From Gammaproteobacteria bacterium (GTDB lineage Bacteria > Pseudomonadota > Gammaproteobacteria > Burkholderiales > Nitrosomonadaceae), in NCBI GenBank assembly GCA_015709635.1, contig CP054180.1, positions 1,054,001-1,118,000 of the forward strand: DNA of 64,000 bases. Reading direction: 5' to 3'. A program made the translations under genes and the position numbers. Shown here piece by piece: positions 32,201-41,058 of the stretch. Within the stretch, counting starts at the first letter, position 1. Every line of letters starts with the position of its first letter. The notes under the pieces are model-generated. The model did not search any database. It was given only the letters and a program-made list of their open reading frames with translations, and had not been told where the DNA came from.

Positions 32201-33292
32201 GTGCTGAAAATGACACCTCTGAATCAAACCCACCGCGATATGAATGCCAAAATGGTCGATTTCGGCGGCTGGGATATGCCGTTGCATTACGGTTCGCAAT
32301 TGGATGAACATCACAAAGTCCGCCAGGATGCCGGCATGTTCGACGTGTCGCACATGCTGCCGGTGGATGTCAAAGGCGATAACGTGCGCGGTTTTCTGCG
32401 CCAGCTCGTCGCCAATAATGTCGATAAATTAACGGTATCCGGCAAAGCGCTGTATTCCTGTATGCTGACCCCGCAGGGCGGCATCATCGACGATTTGATC
32501 ATTTATTTTTTGTCGGAAGACTGGTTCCGCATCGTCGTCAACGCCGGTACCGCGGATAAGGATCTTGCCTGGATACTGAAGCAGCGCGATGCGCTGGCGC
32601 CGAAGCTGGAAATCACGCCGCGCCGCGATCTGGCGATGGTGGCGGTGCAAGGCCCGAATGCGCGTGCCAAAGTGTGGCAAGTGATCCCCAATTCGCAAGC
32701 GGCGACCGAGGAATTGAAACCGTTCCAATCGGCGATCGTGGGCGATTATTTTATCGCCCGTACCGGTTATACCGGCGAAGATGGTTTTGAGATCATGTTA
32801 CCGGCTAAGGATGCGCCGGCTTTCTGGACAGCGTTGCACGGTGTCTGGATTGTGCCTGCCGGACTGGGCGCGCGCGATACGTTGCGGCTGGAAGCCGGGA
32901 TGAATTTGTACGGCCAGGACATGGATGAGACAAAAAATCCGCTGGAATCCGGTTTGGCATGGACGGTCGATCTGAAATCCGAGCGCGATTTCATCGGCAA
33001 GCAGGCATTGTTGGATACCAATGTCACGCAGCACCTGGTCGGGTTGGTGCTGGTCGATCGTGGTGTATTGCGCGGCCATCAGGAAGTGATCGGTGAAAAA
33101 GACGGCGTCGAATATAAAGGCGAGATCACCAGCGGCGGTTTTTCCCCGACGATGAATCAATCGATCGCATTGGCACGTATTCCGGTGCAAATTGCGGTGG
33201 GCGATGAAGTCAGCGTTGTCGTTCGTGATAAGAAGCTGCGCGCTAAAGTGGTAAAATACCCGTTCGTGCGTAACGGTAAAGTTTTGGTATAA
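32201..33292 (+). CDS. gcvT: Glycine cleavage system T protein (aminomethyltransferase)
   Basis: 363 residues, near the E. coli length. Starts with GTG behind GGGAGAAAAA. Opens TPLNQTHRDMNAKMVDFGGWDMPLHYG; other landmarks are QLVANNVDKL, QGPNARAKV, ARTGYTGEDGFEIM and GARDTLRLEAGMNLYGQDMDE. It transfers the methylene group from the aminomethyl-lipoyl arm of GcvH to tetrahydrofolate, releasing ammonia. First gene of the riboswitch-controlled operon, 34 bp before gcvH. Confidence 0.97.
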   Translation: MLKMTPLNQTHRDMNAKMVDFGGWDMPLHYGSQLDEHHKVRQDAGMFDVSHMLPVDVKGDNVRGFLRQLVANNVDKLTVSGKALYSCMLTPQGGIIDDLIIYFLSEDWFRIVVNAGTADKDLAWILKQRDALAPKLEITPRRDLAMVAVQGPNARAKVWQVIPNSQAATEELKPFQSAIVGDYFIARTGYTGEDGFEIMLPAKDAPAFWTALHGVWIVPAGLGARDTLRLEAGMNLYGQDMDETKNPLESGLAWTVDLKSERDFIGKQALLDTNVTQHLVGLVLVDRGVLRGHQEVIGEKDGVEYKGEITSGGFSPTMNQSIALARIPVQIAVGDEVSVVVRDKKLRAKVVKYPFVRNGKVLV

Positions 33293-33326
33293 GCAACTAC
33301 ATATAATTTCTTTCTGGAGTGAATCT

Positions 33327-33716
33327 ATGAGCATCCCAACAAATCTGAAATATAGTAAATCCCATGAATGGGTGAAACCTGAAGCCGACGGCACGGTCAC
33401 TGTTGGGATCTCCCACCACGCGCAGGAATTGCTCGGCGATATGGTGTTCGTCGAATTGCCGGATGTCGGACGCAAGCTGAAACAAAAAGAAGAGTGTGCC
33501 GTTGCGGAATCCGTCAAAGCCGCTGCCGATGTGTATTCACCGATCTCCGGTGAAGTAATTGCAGTGAATTCACCGCTGGTCGACGAGCCTGGAAAAATCA
33601 ACGAAGATGCATACTCGGCCTGGTTGTTCAAAATGAAACCGAGCAATCCCGCGGAAATCGATGCGCTGCTTGATGCCGCAGCTTACGCCGAATTGGTAGA
33701 AAACGAAGATCACTAA
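33327..33716 (+). CDS. gcvH: Glycine cleavage system H protein
   Basis: 129 residues. The lipoyl attachment Lys64 is in VAESVKAAADVYSPISG, and the start LKYSKSHEWVKPE is standard. The lipoyl arm carries intermediates between the P, T and L proteins. GGAGTG precedes the ATG. Sits between gcvT and gcvPA in the operon. Confidence 0.97.
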   Translation: MSIPTNLKYSKSHEWVKPEADGTVTVGISHHAQELLGDMVFVELPDVGRKLKQKEECAVAESVKAAADVYSPISGEVIAVNSPLVDEPGKINEDAYSAWLFKMKPSNPAEIDALLDAAAYAELVENEDH

Positions 33717-33775
33717 GATTGATTTGATACCTGCGTTTTTTAATTTCTCATTACTTTAAGTTGCAAAAATAAATC

Positions 33776-35128
33776 ATGCCGTTTATTCCTCATACCGAAG
33801 AAGATGTTGCCGAAATGCTTGCCAGCATCGGCGCGAAATCCACCGAAGATCTGTTTGACGAAATTCCCAAGGAACTGGTCAGCGGCGAATTGACCGGTGT
33901 TCCAACCGGACTCAGCGAACTGGAAATTACGCGTCTGATGATGGAGCGCGCGAACAAGGATGGTTTCTACCAGAATTACATCGGCGCCGGCGCATACGAG
34001 CATCACATTCCGGCTGCGGTGTGGCAGATCACGACGCGCGGCGAGTTTTATTCTTCGTATACGCCGTATCAAGCGGAAGCCAGTCAGGGCACACTGCAAT
34101 TGCTGTACGAATACCAATCGATGATGGCGTCGCTGACCGGCATGGATGTTTCCAACGCCAGTATGTACGACGGTGCCACCGCATTGGCGGAAGCGGCTTT
34201 GATGGCAGTGCGTTCGCATAAAACCTCGCGCAAGATTCTGATTCCGAAAACCGTGCATCCAATCTACCGCCAAGTGGTGCGTGCGATTGTCAGCAATCAG
34301 AAAATCGAAGTGGTCGAGCTGCCGTTCGATAGCAAAACCGGCCAAGCCGATCTGGCAGCGATTAGTAAGACGGATTATGGCGATTTTGCCGCATTGGTGA
34401 TTCCGCAACCCAATTTCTTCGGTGTTTTGGAGCAAGTCGATGAATTAACCGACTGGGCGCATAGCAAAAATTCGTTTGCCATCGGGGTGGTCAATCCGAC
34501 CGCGTTGGCGATGCTGACACCGCCGGGCGAATGGGGCAGCAAAGGCGCTGATATCGCTGTCGGCGAAGGTCAGCCGTTGGGTATTCCGCTTTCCAGCGGC
34601 GGCCCCTATTTCGGTTTCATGGCGTGCAAAAATGAATTGGTGCGTCAAATGCCCGGCCGTATCATCGGCCGTACCACCGATCTGGACGGTAAAGAAGGTT
34701 TCGTGCTGACATTGCAAGCGCGTGAGCAGCATATCCGCCGCTCCAAAGCGACCTCCAATATCTGTACCAACCAAGGTTTGATGGTTACTGCGGCGACCAT
34801 TTACATGTCACTGATCGGTCCTGAAGGGTTGCGGCGCATTGCGGCGCAATCGCATGCCAGTACCTTGGAATTGGTCGAGCAACTGGAAAAAATCGGCGGT
34901 GTGAAAAGAACGTTCAGCACGCCGGCATTCCACGAAACCGTGCTGACGATGCCTAAATCTGCCGCGGATGTGCTGGCTAAATTAAAACAAAAAGGTATTT
35001 TGGGCGGATTCGATTTAAATGCGCATTATCCGGAACTGGGCAATGCCGTGTTGGTTTGTGTCACTGAAACCAAAACAGCGGCCGATTTGCAAGATTATGC
35101 CGCCGCTTTGAAACAAGCGCTTGCTTAA
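33776..35128 (+). CDS. gcvPA: Glycine decarboxylase P protein, subunit 1
   Basis: 450 residues, the N-terminal half of a split P protein: MPFIPHTEEDVAEMLASIG, YTPYQAEASQGTLQLLYEYQ, GMDVSNASMYDGATALAEA and FVLTLQAREQHIRRSKATSN, all typical. Together with GcvPB it decarboxylates glycine and loads the H protein. The PLP Lys is in the other subunit. The two P-protein genes are separated here by tpx, which is unusual. Confidence 0.96.
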   Translation: MPFIPHTEEDVAEMLASIGAKSTEDLFDEIPKELVSGELTGVPTGLSELEITRLMMERANKDGFYQNYIGAGAYEHHIPAAVWQITTRGEFYSSYTPYQAEASQGTLQLLYEYQSMMASLTGMDVSNASMYDGATALAEAALMAVRSHKTSRKILIPKTVHPIYRQVVRAIVSNQKIEVVELPFDSKTGQADLAAISKTDYGDFAALVIPQPNFFGVLEQVDELTDWAHSKNSFAIGVVNPTALAMLTPPGEWGSKGADIAVGEGQPLGIPLSSGGPYFGFMACKNELVRQMPGRIIGRTTDLDGKEGFVLTLQAREQHIRRSKATSNICTNQGLMVTAATIYMSLIGPEGLRRIAAQSHASTLELVEQLEKIGGVKRTFSTPAFHETVLTMPKSAADVLAKLKQKGILGGFDLNAHYPELGNAVLVCVTETKTAADLQDYAAALKQALA

Positions 35129-35160
35129 ATCAATTTTTAAATTCATCTGAGAGGAAAATT

Positions 35161-35658
35161 ATGGTTACTTTAAAAGGAAAGCCGATCAAACTCGAAGGCA
35201 CGTTTCCTAAAGTCGGACAAAAAGCACCCCCTTTTTCATTGGTCAATCGCGATCTGGAAGATGTCACGCTGGCCAATTATGCCGGTAAAAAGAAAGTGCT
35301 GAACATCGTGCCAAGCTTGGATACGCCGGTATGTGCGATCTCGACGCGCAAATTCAATCAACAAGCCAGCAATATGGACAACACCGTAGTGCTGATCATT
35401 GCCGCCGATTTGCCGTTTGCGATGACCCGTTTCTGCGACTCCGAAGGGTTGGATAAGGTTGTTACGCTGTCCACGATGCGCGGCGCGAATTTTATGAAAG
35501 ATTACGGCGTTTACATCGCCGATAGCGCGTTTGGCGGTATCACGGCACGTGCCGTGATCGTTCTGGATGAATCGGATACCGTGATTCACGCCGAATTGGT
35601 TCCGGAAATCGCCAACGAACCGAACTATGATGCAGCCATGGCTGCTTTGAAGAAATAA
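35161..35658 (+). CDS. tpx: Thiol peroxidase (Tpx, atypical 2-Cys peroxiredoxin)
   Basis: 165 residues. Peroxidatic Cys58 lies in LDTPVCAIST and resolving Cys92 in TRFCDSEG, the Tpx spacing. It reduces hydrogen peroxide and alkyl peroxides with thioredoxin. GAGAGGAAAA precedes the ATG. Placed 32 bp after gcvPA and 21 bp before gcvPB on the same strand, so it should be read as part of the glycine-induced operon; I do not recall this position as standard. Confidence 0.95.
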   Translation: MVTLKGKPIKLEGTFPKVGQKAPPFSLVNRDLEDVTLANYAGKKKVLNIVPSLDTPVCAISTRKFNQQASNMDNTVVLIIAADLPFAMTRFCDSEGLDKVVTLSTMRGANFMKDYGVYIADSAFGGITARAVIVLDESDTVIHAELVPEIANEPNYDAAMAALKK

Positions 35659-35679
35659 ACTGAGATTGACTGATACATT

Positions 35680-37131
35680 ATGCTGATATTCGAACACTCA
35701 CGCAAAGGACGGCGCAATTATTCGCAGTCGCCTGCAACACCGGCAAGCAAGTCGGTAATCCCGCAAAATTTATTGCGGAAATCCAAAGTGTTGCTGCCGG
35801 AAGTCTCCGAGATGGATACGGTGCGTCATTACACCCGTTTGTCGCAAAAGAATTTCTCGATTGATACCGAGTTTTATCCGCTCGGCTCATGCACGATGAA
35901 ATACAATCCGCGCGCGTGTAATTCGTTGGCGATGCTGCCGCAATTCATATCGCGGCATCCATCGGCGCCGGAAGATACCGGCCAGGGCTTCCTTGCGTGT
36001 ATGTACGAATTGCAGGAGATTCTGAAAGCGGTTACCGGGATGGCGGGCGTGAGCTTGACGCCGATGGCTGGTGCGCAAGGTGAGCTGATCGGTGTCATGA
36101 TGATCCGCGCGTATCACGAATCGCGCGGCGATTTCGCCCGTACCGAGATCATTGTTCCGGATGCGGCGCACGGTACCAACCCGGCAACAGCGGTCATGTG
36201 CGGCTTCAAAGTGGTGGAAATCGCCACCGACAAAGACGGCAATGTCGATCTGGATGCGCTCAAAGCGGCAGTGGGACCGCAAACGGCGGGATTGATGCTG
36301 ACTAACCCTTCCACACTGGGCGTGTTCGAGAAAAACGTTGCCGAAATGAGTCGGGTGGTTCATGCGGCTGGTGGGTTGTTATATTACGACGGTGCCAACC
36401 TGAATGCGGTACTGGGTAAAGTGAAACCGGGCGATATGGGTTTCGACGTGATTCACATCAATCTGCACAAAACCTTCTCGACACCGCATGGTGGCGGGGG
36501 ACCGGGCTCTGCGCCGGTCGGTGTGGCTGAACGCCTGCTGCCTTTTATGCCGATCCCGATCGTGGCTAAGGAAGGTGATACCTATCGTTGGATTACCGAA
36601 AAAGATAAACCCCAATCCATTGGTCGTTTATCGGCTCACATGGGGAATGCCGGTGTGTTGCTGCGGGCTTATATTTATGTTCGCTTGTTAGGCATGCAGG
36701 GTATGCATCGGATTTCCGAGTTTGCGACCTTGAACGCGAATTACTTGATGGCTGAATTGCGTAAAGCGGGTTTTGAAATTGCGTACCCGAACCGTCGCGC
36801 CAGTCACGAATTTATTGTCACGATGAAGGACATCAAGGACAAAACCGGCGTGACTGCGATGAATCTGGCCAAGCGTTTGCTCGATAAAGGCTACCATGCA
36901 CCGACGACGTATTTCCCGCTGCTGGTACCGGAATGTTTATTGATTGAACCGGCGGAAACGGAATCCAAGGAAACGTTGGATGCTTTCGTAATCTCGATGA
37001 AAGAAATTCTACGTGAAATCGAACAGGAACCGGATATGGTGAAAGGTGCGCCGCACAACATGTCGGTGCGTAAATTGGACGATGTCAAAGCCGCGCGTGA
37101 GTTGGATTTGGCGTGGAAGCCAAGCGCTTGA
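35680..37131 (+). CDS. gcvPB: Glycine decarboxylase P protein, subunit 2
   Basis: 483 residues, the PLP-binding half of the split P protein. The cofactor Lys is in HINLHKTFSTPHGGGGPGS, and FYPLGSCTMKYNPR, DAAHGTNPATAVMCGFK and PTTYFPLLVPECLLIEP are family signatures. Works with GcvPA. Last gcv gene in the cluster; lpd (L protein) is not here and is presumably shared with other dehydrogenases elsewhere. A PfkB kinase gene follows 42 bp later. Confidence 0.96.
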   Translation: MLIFEHSRKGRRNYSQSPATPASKSVIPQNLLRKSKVLLPEVSEMDTVRHYTRLSQKNFSIDTEFYPLGSCTMKYNPRACNSLAMLPQFISRHPSAPEDTGQGFLACMYELQEILKAVTGMAGVSLTPMAGAQGELIGVMMIRAYHESRGDFARTEIIVPDAAHGTNPATAVMCGFKVVEIATDKDGNVDLDALKAAVGPQTAGLMLTNPSTLGVFEKNVAEMSRVVHAAGGLLYYDGANLNAVLGKVKPGDMGFDVIHINLHKTFSTPHGGGGPGSAPVGVAERLLPFMPIPIVAKEGDTYRWITEKDKPQSIGRLSAHMGNAGVLLRAYIYVRLLGMQGMHRISEFATLNANYLMAELRKAGFEIAYPNRRASHEFIVTMKDIKDKTGVTAMNLAKRLLDKGYHAPTTYFPLLVPECLLIEPAETESKETLDAFVISMKEILREIEQEPDMVKGAPHNMSVRKLDDVKAARELDLAWKPSA

Positions 37132-37173
37132 GAGCGTGCAAGTTATTTTTCATCATTACACGGTAGCTGAATT

Positions 37174-38109
37174 ATGCGCACATTGATTTGTGGTTCCATC
37201 GCTTACGATAATATTATGGTCTTCCCGGATCATTTTAAGAATCACATTTTGCCGGAGAAAATTCACGTATTGAATGTCGCATTTCTGGTTCCGGAAATGC
37301 GCCGTGAATTCGGCGGATGTGCCGGTAATATTGCCTACAATCTTAAAATGCTGGGTGGCGAACCGGTGATGATGGCTACGGTTGGCGATGATTACGCGCC
37401 CTATGCGGCACGCTTCAAACAGCTGGATCTGACTCAAGAGCACGTGCAGCATGTGCCGGAGACTTTTACCGCACAGGCTTTTATCACGACTGATCTGGCG
37501 GACAATCAGATTACCGCGTTTCATCCGGGCGCAATGAATTTTTCCCATCTCAATTCCGTGAAAGAGTCGCGTGACATCCGCTTGGGCATTATCGCGCCAG
37601 ATGGACGCGATGGCATGATGCAGCATGCGCGCGAATTCCATGAAGCGGGGATTCCGTTTGTGTTCGATCCGGGGCAGGGGCTACCGATGTATGACGGCGA
37701 AGAATTGCTCGATTTCATCGATAAAGCCGATTACATTGCGGTCAACGACTATGAAGGAGAAATGCTGCAAGACCGCACCGGGCGTAACTTGGAATCGCTG
37801 GCGAATCATGCCAAAGCATTGATCGTCACTTTGGGCGCGCAAGGCTCGATTATCCATGCCGGTGGGAAAAAATACGAAATTCCCTGTGTCAAACCGCAAA
37901 CGATTGTCGATCCAACCGGGTGTGGAGACGCGTATCGTGCTGGCTTGTTGTACGGCATCGTCAACAATTTCGATTGGCAAGCGGCGGGTCAGCTTGGCTC
38001 ATTGATGGGGTCACTGAAAATCGCCCAGCGTGGTGGGCAGAATCATCAATTTTCCCGTGATGAGATCGGGCAGTATTACTTTGAAAGTTTTGGCACTCGT
38101 ATTTTCTGA
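37174..38109 (+). CDS. PfkB-family carbohydrate/nucleoside kinase
   Basis: 311 residues. Ribokinase fold with GSIAYDNIMVFP at the start, the first signature GGCAGNIAYNLKMLGG and the second DPTGCGDAYRAGLLYG, whose Asp is the catalytic base. A VTLGAQGSIIHAGG strand precedes it. Sequence style resembles the adenosine-kinase-like group found in betaproteobacteria, but the substrate cannot be fixed. Downstream of gcvPB on the same strand; a metabolic link is not obvious. Confidence 0.85.
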   Translation: MRTLICGSIAYDNIMVFPDHFKNHILPEKIHVLNVAFLVPEMRREFGGCAGNIAYNLKMLGGEPVMMATVGDDYAPYAARFKQLDLTQEHVQHVPETFTAQAFITTDLADNQITAFHPGAMNFSHLNSVKESRDIRLGIIAPDGRDGMMQHAREFHEAGIPFVFDPGQGLPMYDGEELLDFIDKADYIAVNDYEGEMLQDRTGRNLESLANHAKALIVTLGAQGSIIHAGGKKYEIPCVKPQTIVDPTGCGDAYRAGLLYGIVNNFDWQAAGQLGSLMGSLKIAQRGGQNHQFSRDEIGQYYFESFGTRIF

Positions 38110-38115
38110 GTTTCT

Positions 38116-38964
38116 TCATTTGAACTCAACCCAGACCGGTTGATGATCCGAAGCCGCCGTCTCGGCATCAACGCCATACGTGCAAAGACGGTGTGCTAAT
38201 CCGCCGGTGATAAAGATAAAGTCGAAGCATTCCGGACGATCGACAAAATCTACCGGATAAATCCCGACAGTAGGCGCATGCGGCGTACCGGGATGCAGTG
38301 CCGACCATGCATCGTGAAAATTCAGTGTGCCGTCATCAAAGGGGACCAGAAATTGTGTGCGTTCCGGTGCTGTGGCGGAAAAATTGAAATCACCGCACAA
38401 TAACGCTTCTGCAGGTCTGGGAAAAACTTCAAATGTTCCATTCCGTTCTTCAGTGAGAAGTTGACGTTGTGACATGGCACATGCTTCCCGGTGCAAGTTC
38501 CGGATCGCCTCGATTTGAATTTTGCGCTGGTATCGCGAATAGTATTCGAGATGTGTGGTCATGATGCGCAGTGGCCCGATATCCGCTGTCACAACGGCTT
38601 CCACCAGCACCCGCTGCATGCTGGGTGTGGTCAGTTCCGCTTGCCATGGCAGTAAATGCCGCCACACCTGGCCAACCGGTAAACGGGTAAAAATAGCATT
38701 GCCGAATTGACTTCGCCCACCGTGATCATCCGGTATATCGGTTGCAATGCCATAGAGGGCGGTATAACCGGGTAGTAGCTTGGCTAACTCGGTCACTTGA
38801 TCCTTTCCGGGGTTACCCGGTAACCCGGGGAAGTTAACGGCAACTTCCTGCAGACAAATAACATCGAACACGTCCAGTTGCTGAATTGTCCGAACGATTC
38901 GCGCGAGATCGACACACCCGTCTATTCCGCGTCCCCATTGAATATTCCAGCTGAGTAATTTCAT
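38116..38964 (-). CDS. Endonuclease/exonuclease/phosphatase family hydrolase
   Basis: 282 residues from the ATG at 38964; a longer frame to 39054 would add an unlikely N terminus. EEP signature blocks are present: LLSWNIQWG (Asn), ICLQEVAVN (Glu), TTHLEYYSRY (His), LLCGDFNFSA (Asp-Asn) and AASDHQPVWVE (Asp-His). It is a Mg-dependent phosphodiesterase or phosphatase; the group includes nucleases, lipid phosphatases and DNA repair enzymes, and no signal peptide is seen. Convergent with the kinase gene, 6 bp apart. A CRP-type site lies 134 bp upstream. Confidence 0.88.
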   Translation of the reverse strand: MKLLSWNIQWGRGIDGCVDLARIVRTIQQLDVFDVICLQEVAVNFPGLPGNPGKDQVTELAKLLPGYTALYGIATDIPDDHGGRSQFGNAIFTRLPVGQVWRHLLPWQAELTTPSMQRVLVEAVVTADIGPLRIMTTHLEYYSRYQRKIQIEAIRNLHREACAMSQRQLLTEERNGTFEVFPRPAEALLCGDFNFSATAPERTQFLVPFDDGTLNFHDAWSALHPGTPHAPTVGIYPVDFVDRPECFDFIFITGGLAHRLCTYGVDAETAASDHQPVWVEFK

Positions 38965-39843
38965 GAAGATTGTGTTGTGGCAATTGGTAGTTGGTCTATT
39001 GCGATTACAGTAGTCTGTTTGCAGCTTAATTTCTGATGAGGTTACTATTGTCAATCAGGAACACGTTTGTTACAGAATCAGAATTATCTAATTTTTATGT
39101 GATTTATGTCACATTCATATCAAATAATTTTTGATAACATTTTAGTCATTTTAACAAGTTAATTCGAATCTCACTGAATAAGAAGTTAATGGCATTGTAA
39201 GTAATTTCTACATAGAAAACGTCATGAGATCGAAAAAATGTTTATTCAAGGGGTTCGCTGGATATTCTCCGGATTTTGTAAACTGGACGGCATTTCTTCT
39301 TACTCTTCCAGTGCTTGTGTGCCGCCGAAACTCTCAGGTTATGTCAAAAAATCCTAATTGAGTTCAATTTTCACAGAGTACTCGTGGTGGTTAATTTATT
39401 CTAAGTAAATCAATTCGTTAATTTAGGAATACTGAGTGCATTAATAAGCAATTGGGTTTCTGAGTTAAGTTTTATAGCAATAATTCTAGCTACATCGTCA
39501 TTTAGCAAAGTTAAATTATTCTAATTATTGGCCAATTTTGATATTTTTATTTATTCCAATCAAAAAATATTTAAAGTTTTTCATGCTAAATCCGAAATAA
39601 AAGCTGGTTGGTATATCCGCAATAAGTAAAGATTGAATCGTCAACTAGGTAGTCAAGTATGCGGAATGTCGCAGAGAATGTAATCAATACCACTGTGCAT
39701 CGTTAAGGTAATGGATAAAGATAAAAATGAATTGAATCATTTCTATTTTCAGCATCTTTCTATCTAAGTTATTCGTGCAACAATTCAAAGAATGGGGTTT
39801 TCAGGATGAATCACAACGTGGTGCTGTTTAAAGGTGAAGCTAA
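38965..39843. other. Long AT-rich intergenic region
   Basis: 879 bp without a confident gene, visibly more AT-rich than its neighbours, especially 39370-39740. It holds a perfect CRP-type site at 39098-39113. A 45-codon frame at 39224-39361 (basic start, one hydrophobic stretch AFLLTLPVLVC) has no ribosome site and is not called. A small RNA or the promoter region of the regulator at 39844 could lie here. Confidence 0.5.
39098..39113. promoter_or_regulatory. Perfect CRP-type binding site
   Basis: TGTGATTTATGTCACA matches TGTGA-N6-TCACA exactly, and flanking A/T extends the symmetry to ATGTGATTTATGTCACAT. It is 134 bp from the EEP gene start on the left and 730 bp from the regulator gene on the right. 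A Crp/Fnr-family regulator is the expected binder. Confidence 0.6.
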
Positions 39844-40986
39844 ATGACCAGCAAAACAGAGCATATGCTTGCGAGAGTCTCGCGCAGAGAAATCGACGAT
39901 ACCAGAGTGCTGATTGTTGTGGATAAATATGTTTCTGGTGAAACTCTGAGGAATATACTCGATGACTGGCAATACAATATTATTGGTGTTTGTACTTCAA
40001 GCCAGGAGGCTATAGTCAGAGTAAAAAAAGACAAGCCTGATTTAATTCTGACAGATATGGAATTAAACGATTGCGACGGTATCTATCTGGCGCAGCAACT
40101 GAATTTGCAAACTGATAATTCCAATCTTTGCATTTATTTTACAGCGTATGCCAGTGATTCGATTGTGCAACGTACAATGACAATTGCTACCGCAATGGGT
40201 TGTAATATCAATAAAGATACGACAAAAAAACAGTATGCCGACTTTGAGTCTTGCTTTTGTCAATATCACGGTATGAATGAATCGAATAATCAAATTAAAC
40301 AACTTTCCGTGCAACCTATTCGGGTTTTGTTGGTTGACGATCAGCAAATTGTTTTGTGGGGATTAGAGAAACTTATTGATGGTGTGAAACCACGCATGGA
40401 AGTAGTCGGCGTAGCGACCAGCATTTCGGATGCTAAACGACTTGTTCTCGAAAAGAATCCGGATATTCTTATTTTAAATATTCATTTGGATGGGGTGGAT
40501 TGTGTCAATTACATTCCTGATTTTGCCAGTAATGGAAATACGCGAGTGGTAATTTTTACTGAAACGCATGATAAAGAAGTAATTGATAGAGCGGTACTGA
40601 GTGGTGCGCGTGGTGTAGTTCACAGAAAAGAATCTATGCAAACGATACTCAGAGCGATTGAGAAGATTTATGATGGCGAATTATGGCTTGATCGTATAAC
40701 AACCGGTCGTATTCTTTTACAGAACTCACGTGTCCGTAGAAAGATTGCTACCGATGCGGACTCAGATAAAATTACCACGCTTACCCGTAAAGAATGCATG
40801 ATTCTTAGGGCGTTCTCTGACGGCACAGGCGGTGAACAGAATAAACAGATAGCTGCAAAATTGTGTATGAGTGAGCATACCTTACGCAATCATTTAACTT
40901 CTATCTTTAGTAAACTGGGAATTAAGAATCGATTCAGTTTGTTCGCATACGCTAAGCAGCATTTCCAGCAACTGGAATCCTCTTAA
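39844..40986 (+). CDS. Double-receiver LuxR-type response regulator
   Basis: 380 residues in three parts. Receiver 1 (about 20-130) has the acceptor Asp71 in LILTDMEL but only one of the two usual early acids (VVDK, Asp27). Receiver 2 (about 158-275) keeps the acidic pair VDD (165-166), Thr in IFTET and Lys in HRKES, but its acceptor position is Asn212 (LILNIHLDG). The C-terminal LuxR-type helix-turn-helix (LTRKECMILRAFSDG...NKQIAAKLCMSEHTLRNHL) binds DNA. No histidine kinase is adjacent. Receiver 2 is expected not to be phosphorylated, so it may act as a dimerisation or ligand module. Confidence 0.85.
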   Translation: MTSKTEHMLARVSRREIDDTRVLIVVDKYVSGETLRNILDDWQYNIIGVCTSSQEAIVRVKKDKPDLILTDMELNDCDGIYLAQQLNLQTDNSNLCIYFTAYASDSIVQRTMTIATAMGCNINKDTTKKQYADFESCFCQYHGMNESNNQIKQLSVQPIRVLLVDDQQIVLWGLEKLIDGVKPRMEVVGVATSISDAKRLVLEKNPDILILNIHLDGVDCVNYIPDFASNGNTRVVIFTETHDKEVIDRAVLSGARGVVHRKESMQTILRAIEKIYDGELWLDRITTGRILLQNSRVRRKIATDADSDKITTLTRKECMILRAFSDGTGGEQNKQIAAKLCMSEHTLRNHLTSIFSKLGIKNRFSLFAYAKQHFQQLESS

Positions 40987-41058
40987 TACGCCATGCTCAT
41001 TGCTTGTCAATAAAATACTGCGTAGGAAGATGACGTTATTGATTCGCGTCTTTTTAAT

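Noticed and set aside
31941..32207. 88-codon frame before gcvT
   Set aside because: It is the glycine riboswitch.
39224..39361. 45-codon small protein with one hydrophobic stretch
   Set aside because: No ribosome site and no family; an overlapping frame of similar length exists, so chance is likely.
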